Assembly (NCBI RefSeq): GCF_000759775.1
Contig: NZ_BBMY01000038.1
Location: 1 to 35,098 of the forward strand
DNA: 35,098 bases
Source of the DNA: Escherichia albertii NBRC 107761 = DSM 17582
GTDB lineage: Bacteria; Pseudomonadota; Gammaproteobacteria; Enterobacterales; Enterobacteriaceae
Direction: 5' to 3'
Positions 7,973-16,853 of this stretch are shown in pieces; positions within the stretch are counted from its first letter, which is position 1; every line of letters begins with the position of its first letter. Both the position numbers and the translations under genes were made by a program. The notes under the pieces were generated by a model. It had not been told where the DNA came from. It did no database searches and saw only the letters and a list, made by a program, of their open reading frames with translations.

Positions 7973-10792
7973 TTATCTCACACAGACTGCATAGGCATAA
8001 TTACCTGCTATATCAACTTTATCTATCAGTGGATTTTTCCTTACCAAATCGTAAGTACTTGCAACCCCTTGCACTTTATTCTCACTAGTTTGTAATGTCC
8101 AGGCAGTTATAGATTCCTGGGAATAATGTTGATATTTATTTGCAGCCCCCCAATCATCATATAAATCCTTCAGCTCTTTAATTGAAGAAGGTAACGAACC
8201 TTTAATATTTTTGCAAATGTTATTGGCTGTATTATAATCAACCCTACCACTTGAGTTAACGCTCACTATGCTATTAGGCATAGCAATTGTATAGATGGCC
8301 GTTTGTTTATCCCCAGATACAACGGTAATTGTTGTTTCCCCCTTATCTTTTAATGTGACTTGACCAGAAGAGGGATCCACCGAAGCAATTGCCGGATTTG
8401 CTGAGTACCATGTATATTTCCCGTTACCTCCGTTAGCTTTCAGATTAACTTGGCCATATTGCAACCATACATTAGGTAGTTTCCCCTTAGCTCCGGTTCC
8501 AACAATTTCAACATTACCGTTATCAATTGTAAGCTGTGTAAAAAATTCAACTTCAGGAGCTTTAACATCAACTGCGGCATTGCTAACGCTGGCACTAACG
8601 AGTGATTTTCCTTGATTCGTCGATGTTAACGTTACTTTAGCATAGCCATTCGTATTCGTTTTTTCAGTGGACTTACTTAACGTCCCTAAGGTCGTCGTAA
8701 AGGTCACTTCTTCACCGGATAACGGCTTACCATCTTTCATTACTTTAACAGTGTATGTGACAGCATCCTTACCATTTGCTACTGCAGTTGTCTTATCAGC
8801 TTTAATTTCAGTAATGCTAGCCTTAGTTTGATCAACAAATATAACCGCATTGGCATTAAGTGCTGAAGTCATCTCCGCAGTTTTAGCTGACACGACTACC
8901 TGGCCCGGCTTATTTGATTTCAGCGTTACGGTCGCCTTACCGCTGCTATTAGTAGTGGCACTCCTGGCACTTAAAGTTGCATCACCTGAAACAATATCGA
9001 ATGAAACAGGAACATTAGCCTGAATAACCCCATTTTTTTTAACAATCGCGGTATAAGTAATAGCCTCGATGCCATCCGCTTTAGCCGATGTTTTATCAGC
9101 CGTAAAGTCCGTTACCCCAACCTGGTCGACAACCTGACCATTCGACAGAACGGTAATAGTGAGCTGTACATTGTTAGAGCTATTGCCATTACGGTCATAG
9201 GCGCGAGCGGTCACTTTATAAATATTGCTACCACCTTGCACATAAGCAGGCAAAATAGCCTGGTAATCTTGTGCGCTTTGGCTTCCGCTATGCTGAATCT
9301 GACCGCCCTGACTGCGTAATGCACTGTCATCCCAGACGATACGATCCAGGCCGTACTTACTCTTAACGCTCAATTGAATCTTCTGCGTACTGTGTTCAGT
9401 ACCATTAATATCATGTGGAATACTCAAAGAAAGAATATCCTGCTTTTTGTATTCCAGAATAATATTGTTATTACGTTGTACCAGATCGTAACGGCTGCCT
9501 GATAACGTTCTTAACTCGTTAACATACTGCGGCTCAATTTGCTGAGACCACGGTTTGTCAAATTGATAACGGAACTGCATTGAGTAAAGGAGATCATTTT
9601 CATTACCTGTCCCATGACGGTAATCAACCCCCATCGTCACCAGAGGAACCGGAGTGTAGTTTACACCAACGGTCGCCGCGCCAGGATTCGACTGCAGTTT
9701 ATCGGCATTAAACAAAGCGACATTATCACCATAATACTGTTCGTACATCAGTTTGGCGCCTAATGCCGGATATGATGGTAAATACCCATTAAAGCGGATA
9801 TCGAAACCATTTACCGGGCGCTCGTCATAGTCTTTCTTGTTGTATGACTCATGCCAACCGCTCATGCGGAAATAGCCGTTCACACTACTTTTGAAATAGT
9901 CTCGCCAGTATTCCCCACCAATACCTAAGCGGGTATTATCACCAGAAAAATCCTGATCAATGAAGACGTTATAGCCCAGCATATTTTCAGGAAGGAAGAA
10001 GCGCTGACCAGCACCTAAATTTGCCGTAAAGCGGGAGTCAATGTAACGCGCTCCGACCTGACCAAATGCCAGCATCTCTTCGGTATCATAGAACGGTAAT
10101 AAGAAGTCCAGCGAACTGCCATCAAAGTTATTACCGCTCTGCAGATTAACCTCTGCCGTTCCATAATGTTGTAACCAGGCCTGCAACTGTGACGAGGCCT
10201 GGTTGCCGGCCATACCAAGGGCAGCATCTTTTGCGTAATCGCCGTTCAGTGAGCGAGACTGAAGTTGGCTACCGAGACTCGCAGCCTGTTGTGCCGCATA
10301 ATTTAGTGCCTTGTCATCGGTCATGTTGCTTTTGGTCATGTCCGGGGACATTTTAGCCATTTTATTCGTATGACCGGCAACACCACCTGCTGCAACGACA
10401 GGCGCCGAACCTAAGTGTGGTAAGGCGCTATATTCAACAGGAAGTTTTTTGAGTGGCAAAATGATCTGCTGACCAGGTGCAGCCTTCATCATTTCGCTTT
10501 CGGAACTGTATAAATGTTTATTCAGCGACCAAATCGTCGATAAATTAATATTTTGCGATTTAGAAAGATCGGCAACAGTTTCACCTGTTTTCAACGTATA
10601 AAAAAGGCGATTCTGAGCGGCATTTTGAGTTAATAGTTTAGAATCTGAACTCAGTTTAAAATAGTTTTCACCATTTGCAAATGAGTTCTGGTTAACATAA
10701 AAAAACAATCCTAAACCAGCGCTAAGCATAACAAATGTTTTTTTTAGCTTATGCTTGTGCCGGGTCCGGGTATAACAACCATGAGTAATCAT
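7973..10792 (-). CDS. eae: Intimin, outer-membrane adhesin (beta-like)
   Basis: Intimin (939 aa) is an inverse autotransporter that binds Tir in the host membrane. In order it shows an unusual long signal peptide (1-39), a LysM peptidoglycan-binding module (about 64-112), and a beta-barrel region (about 190-450). Ig-like domains follow, visible as repeated TADKTSAKADG / KADKTTAVANG motifs. It ends in a C-type lectin-like domain closed by Cys860 and Cys937. Trp898 is at the position equivalent to the Tir-contacting Trp899 of alpha intimin. The C-terminal 200 residues resemble my memory of beta intimin (NICKNIKGSLPSSIKELKDL) rather than alpha, gamma or epsilon. It is third in LEE5, 60 bases after cesT, and ends in a double hairpin. 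Confidence 0.98.
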   Translation of the reverse strand: MITHGCYTRTRHKHKLKKTFVMLSAGLGLFFYVNQNSFANGENYFKLSSDSKLLTQNAAQNRLFYTLKTGETVADLSKSQNINLSTIWSLNKHLYSSESEMMKAAPGQQIILPLKKLPVEYSALPHLGSAPVVAAGGVAGHTNKMAKMSPDMTKSNMTDDKALNYAAQQAASLGSQLQSRSLNGDYAKDAALGMAGNQASSQLQAWLQHYGTAEVNLQSGNNFDGSSLDFLLPFYDTEEMLAFGQVGARYIDSRFTANLGAGQRFFLPENMLGYNVFIDQDFSGDNTRLGIGGEYWRDYFKSSVNGYFRMSGWHESYNKKDYDERPVNGFDIRFNGYLPSYPALGAKLMYEQYYGDNVALFNADKLQSNPGAATVGVNYTPVPLVTMGVDYRHGTGNENDLLYSMQFRYQFDKPWSQQIEPQYVNELRTLSGSRYDLVQRNNNIILEYKKQDILSLSIPHDINGTEHSTQKIQLSVKSKYGLDRIVWDDSALRSQGGQIQHSGSQSAQDYQAILPAYVQGGSNIYKVTARAYDRNGNSSNNVQLTITVLSNGQVVDQVGVTDFTADKTSAKADGIEAITYTAIVKKNGVIQANVPVSFDIVSGDATLSARSATTNSSGKATVTLKSNKPGQVVVSAKTAEMTSALNANAVIFVDQTKASITEIKADKTTAVANGKDAVTYTVKVMKDGKPLSGEEVTFTTTLGTLSKSTEKTNTNGYAKVTLTSTNQGKSLVSASVSNAAVDVKAPEVEFFTQLTIDNGNVEIVGTGAKGKLPNVWLQYGQVNLKANGGNGKYTWYSANPAIASVDPSSGQVTLKDKGETTITVVSGDKQTAIYTIAMPNSIVSVNSSGRVDYNTANNICKNIKGSLPSSIKELKDLYDDWGAANKYQHYSQESITAWTLQTSENKVQGVASTYDLVRKNPLIDKVDIAGNYAYAVCVR

Positions 10793-10852
10793 GTTATGGG
10801 CTCCACCACAATGAGTTAGAATAAGTAATAAATTATATTAATAGATAATATT

Positions 10853-11323
10853 TTATCTTCCGGCGTAATAATGTTTATTATCGCTTGAATTAATTTCCTC
10901 TATTCTCATATGTTCATTTTCTAATGTTATGCCCTGATTATGTAATACCAAATACAGGTTTTCCATTGACTTAACGACGACTTCTATTTCATTCTCAAGT
11001 TTTTCTGGTGTCGCGTCATCGAGAGGGAAACGTAACGCTAACAACAGCGATTGTGCTCCTGACTCATAGCACAGATATGGTCCACCATTCTCAGCAAACC
11101 ATAAATTTGCATTCAAAATCTCGAGAGCAAAGTTGGTATTCTCTATTGGGAATTTCCCACAGACGCCATAGATCATCATATATTCGTCATTAGCATCAGA
11201 TAACGAAATATAATAAATTTCATCAATGGCAAAAGAACATAATCTATTTTCATTAAATGAAATAGACCCAATACCAATTTTTTCTGCAAATCTTTCTAAT
11301 AAAAGTTCAGATCTTGATGACAT
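10853..11323 (-). CDS. cesT: CesT, chaperone of Tir and many effectors
   Basis: CesT (156 aa, the family length) is a homodimeric class I chaperone that binds the N-termini of Tir and other effectors and delivers them to the ATPase EscN. In EPEC it also sequesters the RNA regulator CsrA. The sequence [17 protein letters not shown] and the acidic C-terminal helix fit the SycE-like fold. It lies between tir and eae in LEE5. The 139-base tir-cesT spacer contains a striking C7-T-C6 tract. Confidence 0.97.
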   Translation of the reverse strand: MSSRSELLLERFAEKIGIGSISFNENRLCSFAIDEIYYISLSDANDEYMMIYGVCGKFPIENTNFALEILNANLWFAENGGPYLCYESGAQSLLLALRFPLDDATPEKLENEIEVVVKSMENLYLVLHNQGITLENEHMRIEEINSSDNKHYYAGR

Positions 11324-11418
11324 TATAATTTCTCTTAATTGAATTTATATTTACAGAAACTCAAGAGTTGCCCATCCAGCAACGTTATTCCCTGAAACAT
11401 TGACGTTAGTAAGACTTT

Positions 11419-11432
11419 CCCCCCCTCCCCCC
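11419..11432 (-). repeat. G6-A-G7 tract in the tir-cesT spacer
   Basis: The plus strand reads seven C, one T, six C. In the LEE5 transcript this is six G, one A, seven G, about 31 nt after the tir stop and about 95 nt before the cesT start, in otherwise AT-rich DNA. It could form a G-quadruplex, act as a slippage-prone tract, or bind an RNA-binding protein. Confidence 0.8.
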
Positions 11433-11462
11433 TGGCTCTCAACCAGATACTTGTGGGTATTT

Positions 11463-13127
11463 TTAAACGAAACGATTGGATCCCGGCACTGGTGGGTTAT
11501 TCGAATTATTCGCGGCGCTGCTATCACCACTACCCGTTAATCCTCCCAGCCCATGTTGTAATCCGCCACCCTGTGACAGAAGTGCATAAACACTCTGGAT
11601 GCCTGCGCCAGGATTTCCCATTAACCGTACTCTGCCATCAGGAGCATCTCCTGCACTACGTTGAATGCTGGCATATATAGGTTCATCAGCAGCGACCTGA
11701 TCATAAATATGTTCCTCTGGAAGTTCTTGCCTACTTGTCCTTCCAACATCAGCGTACGGATTATCAACGGTGTCTATGCTGGATGTGTCAGACGGGCTCG
11801 CCGATGCAGTGCTGCCGGTCTCCGAATTACGTCTGCTCGCCGTGGGCTCTTCTGCCCCACTGCTCTCGGTATTACCTGACGCAGGTGTATTATCCGCAGG
11901 TTTATTCCCGGCTGTCGTATGTGTCGCTGTTGTTGTAGTGGTAGTAGTAGTAGTAGTAGTAGAGGTCTGTTCTACCGGCTGGTTTCTTCTATGAAGAAGA
12001 GTGGTAACACCAAGACCAATTCCTCCACCAAGAATCAACGCGCCACTAAGACCGTAGCCAGCCCCAGATGAAGTATTCAGCTCCTCCTGGCGTTTCTCGT
12101 GCTGTTCATTATATCGTGCTTGCGCCTGAGCATTACTTTCAATGGCCTCCTGTCTGGCCTGCTCCCCGGCAGCTTTAGCCTGCTCTTCTATTTGTGCAAC
12201 AACATCATCTTTTAATATCCCTGACGGATGTGCATTTCCGTACTCATCGATAGCAACTTTCTGATTATCTGGGTTCTGGAATGCTTCTTGCGTTAACTGA
12301 TCTCTTGTCGCGGTTTCAGTTGCACTTGCAGCAGCATCAGGGTCGGTAGTGGTTGGGTCATCCGGTTCCGGCGTCAACGCAATAGCCTGTGCAACCCCCG
12401 TCGCAGCCATCCCTATCAGACCTGCGGCAATACTCCCCAGCGACAGCCAAAGTTTAGGATCTGAACGGAGTGTAGAAGTTGAGCTTGCGCTTGAACTTGA
12501 GCTTGAAGTTGAGGAAGTCTGAGTTTCAGCAGAGTTTACCCCGCCACTGTTTGACGTCCTTGAGTCTTTTGGCTCTAATTTATCTATTATCCTCCGACGA
12601 GCTTCCGTTATATCTGAAGCTGCTGTGACCATAGAATGCCCAGCACCACCACGAGCGCCAGTAAATACAAATCGACCATTACCCTCAGGATCAATAGCCT
12701 GCAAGCTGGCAAACTCTTGTTCACTGAGAATAACGCTAGTCTCAACACCATCTTTTTGCCCGATAGCAACATGACTACCATCGTCCTGAGTTTCAACACG
12801 AAATGACGAGGAACCAATAGCCTTATTCAGAGTATCAAGCGCCCCTCTATCATGAAGAACTTCAAATCCATCATTCAATGTTATTTCAGATGCAGCAATA
12901 CGTAGCGGATTTACAGGAAGTCCCGGAACATCGCTGGAACGAGCATCAACCCCATCAGCAACAGACTGCCTTATAGGTGTAAATAGCAAACGAGAACCCA
13001 GCGCACCACTTGAGCTAATGGGCTGCCCCTGAGAACCTCTTGCACCGTCGGTTTGCGAAGGCAACGGCGGTGCAGGAGGAATTGAAGCACTCACATTGGG
13101 ATTATGACCAAGATTACCAATAGGCAT
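11463..13127 (-). CDS. tir: Tir, translocated intimin receptor
   Basis: Tir (554 aa) is delivered into the host membrane as a hairpin and serves as the receptor for intimin. Two transmembrane segments are visible (about 226-251 and 355-378), flanking the intimin-binding domain. The N-terminus is Pro-rich with a CesT-binding region. The C-terminal cytoplasmic tail has an eleven-Thr run (390-400) and NPY at 456-458 (IRTKS/IRSp53 type). It also has EHIYDQV around Tyr475 (Nck-binding type), PIYASI at Tyr485, and SVYALL at Tyr514, which fits an ITIM. It therefore carries both actin-pedestal routes. First gene of LEE5; a GGAGAT ribosome binding site precedes the ATG at 13127. Confidence 0.98.
   Translation of the reverse strand: MPIGNLGHNPNVSASIPPAPPLPSQTDGARGSQGQPISSSGALGSRLLFTPIRQSVADGVDARSSDVPGLPVNPLRIAASEITLNDGFEVLHDRGALDTLNKAIGSSSFRVETQDDGSHVAIGQKDGVETSVILSEQEFASLQAIDPEGNGRFVFTGARGGAGHSMVTAASDITEARRRIIDKLEPKDSRTSNSGGVNSAETQTSSTSSSSSSASSTSTLRSDPKLWLSLGSIAAGLIGMAATGVAQAIALTPEPDDPTTTDPDAAASATETATRDQLTQEAFQNPDNQKVAIDEYGNAHPSGILKDDVVAQIEEQAKAAGEQARQEAIESNAQAQARYNEQHEKRQEELNTSSGAGYGLSGALILGGGIGLGVTTLLHRRNQPVEQTSTTTTTTTTTTTATHTTAGNKPADNTPASGNTESSGAEEPTASRRNSETGSTASASPSDTSSIDTVDNPYADVGRTSRQELPEEHIYDQVAADEPIYASIQRSAGDAPDGRVRLMGNPGAGIQSVYALLSQGGGLQHGLGGLTGSGDSSAANNSNNPPVPGSNRFV
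11941..11962. repeat. GTA trinucleotide microsatellite inside tir
   Basis: Seven perfect GTA units on the plus strand encode part of the poly-threonine run in the Tir cytoplasmic tail. Imperfect GTG/GTT copies to the left extend the Thr run to eleven residues. Length change by slippage would keep the frame. Confidence 0.9.
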
Positions 13128-13178
13128 AAATATCTCCTTTTTATTTTATGTAAATAGATAACAATCCTTTATCTTGCT

Positions 13179-13196
13179 ATTACATAATAATGTAAT
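13179..13196 (-). promoter_or_regulatory. Perfect hairpin in the tir leader
   Basis: ATTACAT-AATA-ATGTAAT forms a 7-bp stem with a 4-base loop about 52 nt upstream of the tir start codon, probably within the LEE5 5' untranslated region. It may influence mRNA stability or be a regulator site. Confidence 0.5.
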
Positions 13197-13554
13197 GGTA
13201 TACAGCACGTAGTCGATAAACGGCTGGATATAACATCAACCAAATAAATCATAATCTGATTTTTGATGCAAGAAAATAATGAACTAAAAACACACATCCG
13301 TGTAATAAAAATAAAAAACCACATTATATAAAAATAAACACCACGCAAAACATTAATAAAAACACATTACAAACAAAACCGTAACCAACATTCACTTTAA
13401 TTATAAAGTCAAGCTTAAATCAAAACCCATCAAATAAGTTATCAAATTTAATTAATAATAAAATTTATTAAGTTTCTGCATATAGACTTTTCTTACATCA
13501 ACAAAGACCATGCTATACACTAGGAAGCTTAACCTATGCCCAACAAGGCCATCC
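13197..13554 (-). promoter_or_regulatory. LEE5 control region between map and tir
   Basis: This gene-free stretch is very AT-rich, with many short A-tracts around 13290-13480, the kind of DNA that H-NS silences and Ler de-represses. No clear consensus promoter is visible. The best -10-like element is TATACC (minus strand, near 13197-13202), but the bases where its -35 should be are poor, as expected of an activator-dependent promoter. I saw no open reading frame. Confidence 0.5.
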
Positions 13555-14166
13555 TTACAACCGAGTATCCTGCACGTTATCAGCAATCGCACTCTGAGTA
13601 ATAGTCTTGATATCGCTGACTTTTAAGCCGCCAAAATTCTGCTCAAAGATTTCTTGCGAGACTTGTTTTATCATCTTAGCCTGGGTGTTAAAGCGAGTCA
13701 TCGGATCCACCCCTTTGCCACAGTGCTCATCAACTTTCTTATTAAAGTATTTGTTGGACTGCAAGAAGTGATCAATCGATGATTGTGCACAATTTACATC
13801 AAGAGGCTGCTGTATCGCGCTTTCAACCGCTCTAAAAATACGGCCTTTAGTTTCCGGACTAATTGTCGAACGATTACTCATACAATACTCATCCAGTGTT
13901 TTATTTACTGTTCTGGACGTAAAAGTAATCCGTTCCTGGTGGAACCATTGCTGGGTATCGCCACCACGAGTTTGTTTGGCTACAGTCTGTAGTAGCTGAT
14001 TAGTCAGTTTGCCATAATTAATCGACAAATTCGACTGCACAGGCACGACCCTCATACCAGAGGCTCCCATACCCGCTTGCGTTGCAGCTCTGGTAAACGC
14101 AGGTCTAAGAGTCTGTGAAGCCACCTGAGCTAACGATCTACCTGCCATTGTCATTGGACTAAACAT
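13555..14166 (-). CDS. map: Map, WxxxE guanine-exchange effector
   Basis: Map (203 aa, the family length) is injected by the T3SS, activates Cdc42 as a guanine-nucleotide exchange factor to make filopodia, and is imported into mitochondria. The basic, Ser/Ala-rich N-terminus is the mitochondrial targeting region. The WxxxE motif is WFHQE at 74-78. The last residues, DTRL, form a class I PDZ ligand for NHERF1/EBP50. It stands alone upstream of tir and divergent from cesF. Confidence 0.97.
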   Translation of the reverse strand: MFSPMTMAGRSLAQVASQTLRPAFTRAATQAGMGASGMRVVPVQSNLSINYGKLTNQLLQTVAKQTRGGDTQQWFHQERITFTSRTVNKTLDEYCMSNRSTISPETKGRIFRAVESAIQQPLDVNCAQSSIDHFLQSNKYFNKKVDEHCGKGVDPMTRFNTQAKMIKQVSQEIFEQNFGGLKVSDIKTITQSAIADNVQDTRL

Positions 14167-14296
14167 TCAATAAACCTTTTATAAATTATATTTCGACAGT
14201 AAAATAATTATTCCCATACTTATAAAAGTAATTTTGAATAATAATTGCCTTATATTTTAATTTTCCTCCTGCCTAATCTACAGGTAGTTGCACTAC

Positions 14297-14325
14297 ATTT
14301 ATCATATGCTATCATGGATATGCAA
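14297..14325 (-). promoter_or_regulatory. Candidate map promoter
   Basis: Minus strand TTGCAT (14320-14325) and ATAAAT (14297-14302) are 17 bases apart and would give a leader of about 125 nt. It lies within a region flanked by GTTGCA/TGCAAC arms. The match is fair only. Confidence 0.3.
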
Positions 14326-14429
14326 CACTATTCCCGGAATCTTATATCTACGTCTTATTATTTGTATCAGAATTCTCGGATTAATTACATTTGAGCATAT
14401 CAGCATGAAAAGAATGGCAGGACAATAAT

Positions 14430-14792
14430 ATGAATGATCAATTTCGCACAGATCTTGCACATACGTTTGGGATAGCTCTTGAAGAGCAAACTGATGCCCT
14501 CTCTTTCCACGATAACGATGGCCATGAATGGATACTGGAATGCGCCCCCCAATCTGAGATCCTGTTTTTTTATTGCCACTTATTTAATAACGAATCAATA
14601 AAAAGTGATAAAATATTGGAAATAAATAACAATCGAGAACTGCTCGGTATGTTTTTTCTGTCATCAAATGAAGATAGACTACTTTTAAACATTGCATTTC
14701 CTGCAAATAAAATCGATATCACGGAGTTTACTAATTTAATGGAAAATGGTTATCTATTAAAAAATGAAGTGATTAGACTTCTGTCTTCCTGA
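14430..14792 (+). CDS. cesF: CesF, chaperone of EspF
   Basis: CesF (120 aa, the family length) is an acidic class I T3SS chaperone that stabilises EspF and assists its secretion. The sequence shows the SycE-like arrangement of an N-terminal helix (MNDQFRTDLAHTFGIAL), a beta-rich middle and a C-terminal helix. It is monocistronic, flanked by map (divergent) and espH (convergent), and followed by its own hairpin terminator. Its client is encoded 13 kb away. Confidence 0.94.
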   Translation: MNDQFRTDLAHTFGIALEEQTDALSFHDNDGHEWILECAPQSEILFFYCHLFNNESIKSDKILEINNNRELLGMFFLSSNEDRLLLNIAFPANKIDITEFTNLMENGYLLKNEVIRLLSS

Positions 14793-14824
14793 CCTACAGA
14801 TATTATTCCTTGATAGCTTATGAG

Positions 14825-14849
14825 CTGAATGGAATCGTCCATTCAGTTT
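14825..14849 (+). terminator. Hairpin terminator after cesF
   Basis: CTGAATGGA (14825-14833) pairs perfectly with TCCATTCAG (14838-14846), followed by TTTAA, 32 bases after the cesF stop. The T-run is short. Confidence 0.6.
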
Positions 14850-14954
14850 AACACGCGCCACATCACAGAAAACTCTGACTTCGACTGGTTAACGTCTCTG
14901 AACATTCAACTATATTATTAAAAATAATATAATATCGGCTAAAACAAAAAAGAA

Positions 14955-14983
14955 AACTCCAGAATCATAATAATTCTGGAGTT
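14955..14983 (-). terminator. Intrinsic terminator of LEE3 (after espH)
   Basis: AACTCCAGAAT (14955-14965) pairs with ATTCTGGAGTT (14973-14983). On the minus strand the stem is followed by TTCTTTTTTG. It lies 27 bases beyond the espH stop. Confidence 0.8.
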
Positions 14984-15010
14984 AAGTCAGGAGGAGGATT
15001 CAAATGATAA

Positions 15011-15526
15011 TCACACTACTGCATTAGAAAAAGGAGTTGATGTTGTAGCCCCAGGATACTCAAGACGTTCCGTAGACTGTACGCGACGTAACAAAGAAGA
15101 TAATCCTCTTTCCATCAGGATCCCCTCCAGGGGAGTACGAGGAAACCAGGTTGAAGAAAGTGGAGTGATATGTCTCTCATTTAATTTTCTTTCCAAAGCC
15201 TTGGTCACGCCGCCAGAAAGAAAGCTAAATAGCTTTGAGAAACACCCATTTTCCGTAGTCATCTTCTGTACTTTGTACACATAATTCTCTGTTTCTTTAT
15301 CTTTAATAAAGCGAACAGAATACTCTTTTCCCCGAAAAGAGACAACGGTATAATCCTCTATATCTGGATATACTCGATGGTGGCGCTGTTGCATTCGGGC
15401 TTTAAATTGAATTTCATCTACGGTATCGTTATTCGGTATATGAAGCGTTCTGCTGAACTTGTTCCATGACGCATGCTGGCTTGTCAGAGTAGTTCTGAAT
15501 ATTGGTCCTGATAACGATGACGGCAT
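15011..15526 (-). CDS. espH: EspH, Rho-GEF-inhibiting effector
   Basis: EspH is translocated to the host membrane, binds the DH-PH module of Rho guanine exchange factors and blocks Rho signalling, altering actin pedestals. This copy is 171 aa against about 168 in EPEC as I recall. The basic middle and the C-terminal SLLRRVQSTERLEYPG segment match the family. The start at 15526 has a GGGAGATG ribosome binding site. It is last in the LEE3 gene run, 30 bases after escQ, and ends at a strong terminator. Confidence 0.93.
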   Translation of the reverse strand: MPSSLSGPIFRTTLTSQHASWNKFSRTLHIPNNDTVDEIQFKARMQQRHHRVYPDIEDYTVVSFRGKEYSVRFIKDKETENYVYKVQKMTTENGCFSKLFSFLSGGVTKALERKLNERHITPLSSTWFPRTPLEGILMERGLSSLLRRVQSTERLEYPGATTSTPFSNAVV

Positions 15527-15556
15527 AATACATCTCCCTATATAACGTATTCCTGA

Positions 15557-16474
15557 TTAATTACATACTAAACTAACGGTAAAATAAAAATCTTCGTTGA
15601 TTTTTACAATGCTCCCGTATGCTATAGTCGTATTATTGCGTATTAGCTGGCATCCACCAAAAAGATGGTATCCATCTGTATTGATAATGTCATCTTTTTT
15701 AATATTACGCAACATATGTATATCAATGTGGACTGTACCGATCGCACAATAGATGCGATTCATTACAGTATCGTTGCTGAGAGTACATAATAGATCCGCA
15801 GTCAGAATATCGGTAACAGATAAATTATTATCGCTCAACTTTACTGTTGCCAAAGGGTTATTAATAACAAGCCAACACTTTCTCTCTTGACTATCATCAA
15901 CATGATAGAGTCTCAAACTATCACCCACATTCAATGCTGTAACTGGGTAGTCAGTCCACCCCGGAACGATATAACCATCAAAAAAAAAGGTATTAGAATG
16001 AGGAACAAATTGCCAATTTTCATTAATCAGATATTGTAAACTTTGTACCGTTGTTTCAAGTATAATGACATTAAGCCTATTTGTTCCATTATTGTTTTCT
16101 ATTACCGGATAAATATCTTTCTTTAGCGCCGTAAATTGAACATCATCAACTGACACATCATCTTCTGGTAACACCGCCTGCATCACCCATAAGACCATGA
16201 GCTTTATCGTATCTTCAGGAATCAATCGACTGTCGCTATACGGGAATAACTCATGGCACCACTGAATGAACTGTTCTTCTGATATCCAAAAACGGCCCTC
16301 ATAACCCGAGTATGTCAACGTGAAACGAATACCATTACCGCTGACTTCACGAAAATATGCATGGCAAGCATGCCCTTCTGACGTAATATAGAGGCGACCA
16401 GTGCCTATGACGGGTAACAATGGCAAGTAAAAATCATTAATTTTCATATTCAATTGAGAACTCAATGGCTTCAT
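15557..16474 (-). CDS. escQ: EscQ (SepQ), sorting-platform C-ring protein
   Basis: EscQ (305 aa) is the SctQ/SpaO-FliN family member that forms the cytoplasmic sorting platform and binds EscN, EscL and EscK. The C-terminal ~80 residues (from about 225, including a DLLCTLSND stretch and INTDGYHLFGG) form the surface-presentation-of-antigens domain. It overlaps escP by 38 bases. An internal ATG at 16447 could give 296 aa, and an internal start for a C-terminal product, known in SctQ homologues, should be considered. Confidence 0.93.
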   Translation of the reverse strand: MKPLSSQLNMKINDFYLPLLPVIGTGRLYITSEGHACHAYFREVSGNGIRFTLTYSGYEGRFWISEEQFIQWCHELFPYSDSRLIPEDTIKLMVLWVMQAVLPEDDVSVDDVQFTALKKDIYPVIENNNGTNRLNVIILETTVQSLQYLINENWQFVPHSNTFFFDGYIVPGWTDYPVTALNVGDSLRLYHVDDSQERKCWLVINNPLATVKLSDNNLSVTDILTADLLCTLSNDTVMNRIYCAIGTVHIDIHMLRNIKKDDIINTDGYHLFGGCQLIRNNTTIAYGSIVKINEDFYFTVSLVCN

Positions 16475-16853
16475 CGGGAAAGATTTCTTTTAATTTATCG
16501 AAAACATAGTCTTTTTTATGATATAAAAAAACATGATTTCTATTGTTAGGGTTTACTATAATGGACAGATAAATGATCCCGCTACGACATTTAATTGTTA
16601 AAACAATTCCCCGTAATCTTCCACAAAGAATACTAAACGAGTGCTCCCCTTGCTCAAAGTAGCGCCTCCGTCGGCCAGAGGAGTAAAACAACCTCTTCCA
16701 TAAAGAAGCCATTCGTATGAACAAAGTATCAGGTGATCTTTTTTTTATACGATTAAAAATATCATTAAAGTTTTCTTCTCCTTGCGACCAATCATCTGAT
16801 GGCTGAAAAGAAACAGGCTCTATCAAATTTCTTTTTAGAGAAACTCTAGTCAA
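16437..16853 (-). CDS. escP: EscP (Orf16), needle-length regulator
   Basis: EscP (138 aa) is the LEE molecular ruler. It is secreted, interacts with EscI and EscU, and sets needle length and the switch to translocator export. It is much shorter than YscP, as usual for LEE. Basic stretches (FNRIKKRSPD, SGRRRRYF) and a C-terminal mixed alpha/beta region are visible. Its start overlaps the escO end by 8 bases. Confidence 0.9.
   Translation of the reverse strand: MTRVSLKRNLIEPVSFQPSDDWSQGEENFNDIFNRIKKRSPDTLFIRMASLWKRLFYSSGRRRRYFEQGEHSFSILCGRLRGIVLTIKCRSGIIYLSIIVNPNNRNHVFLYHKKDYVFDKLKEIFPDEAIEFSIEYEN

Noticed and set aside
11453-11994. Several plus-strand frames opposite the 3' half of tir
   Set aside because: They overlap each other in different frames; one is only the poly-valine translation of the GTA repeat. 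These are shadows of tir.
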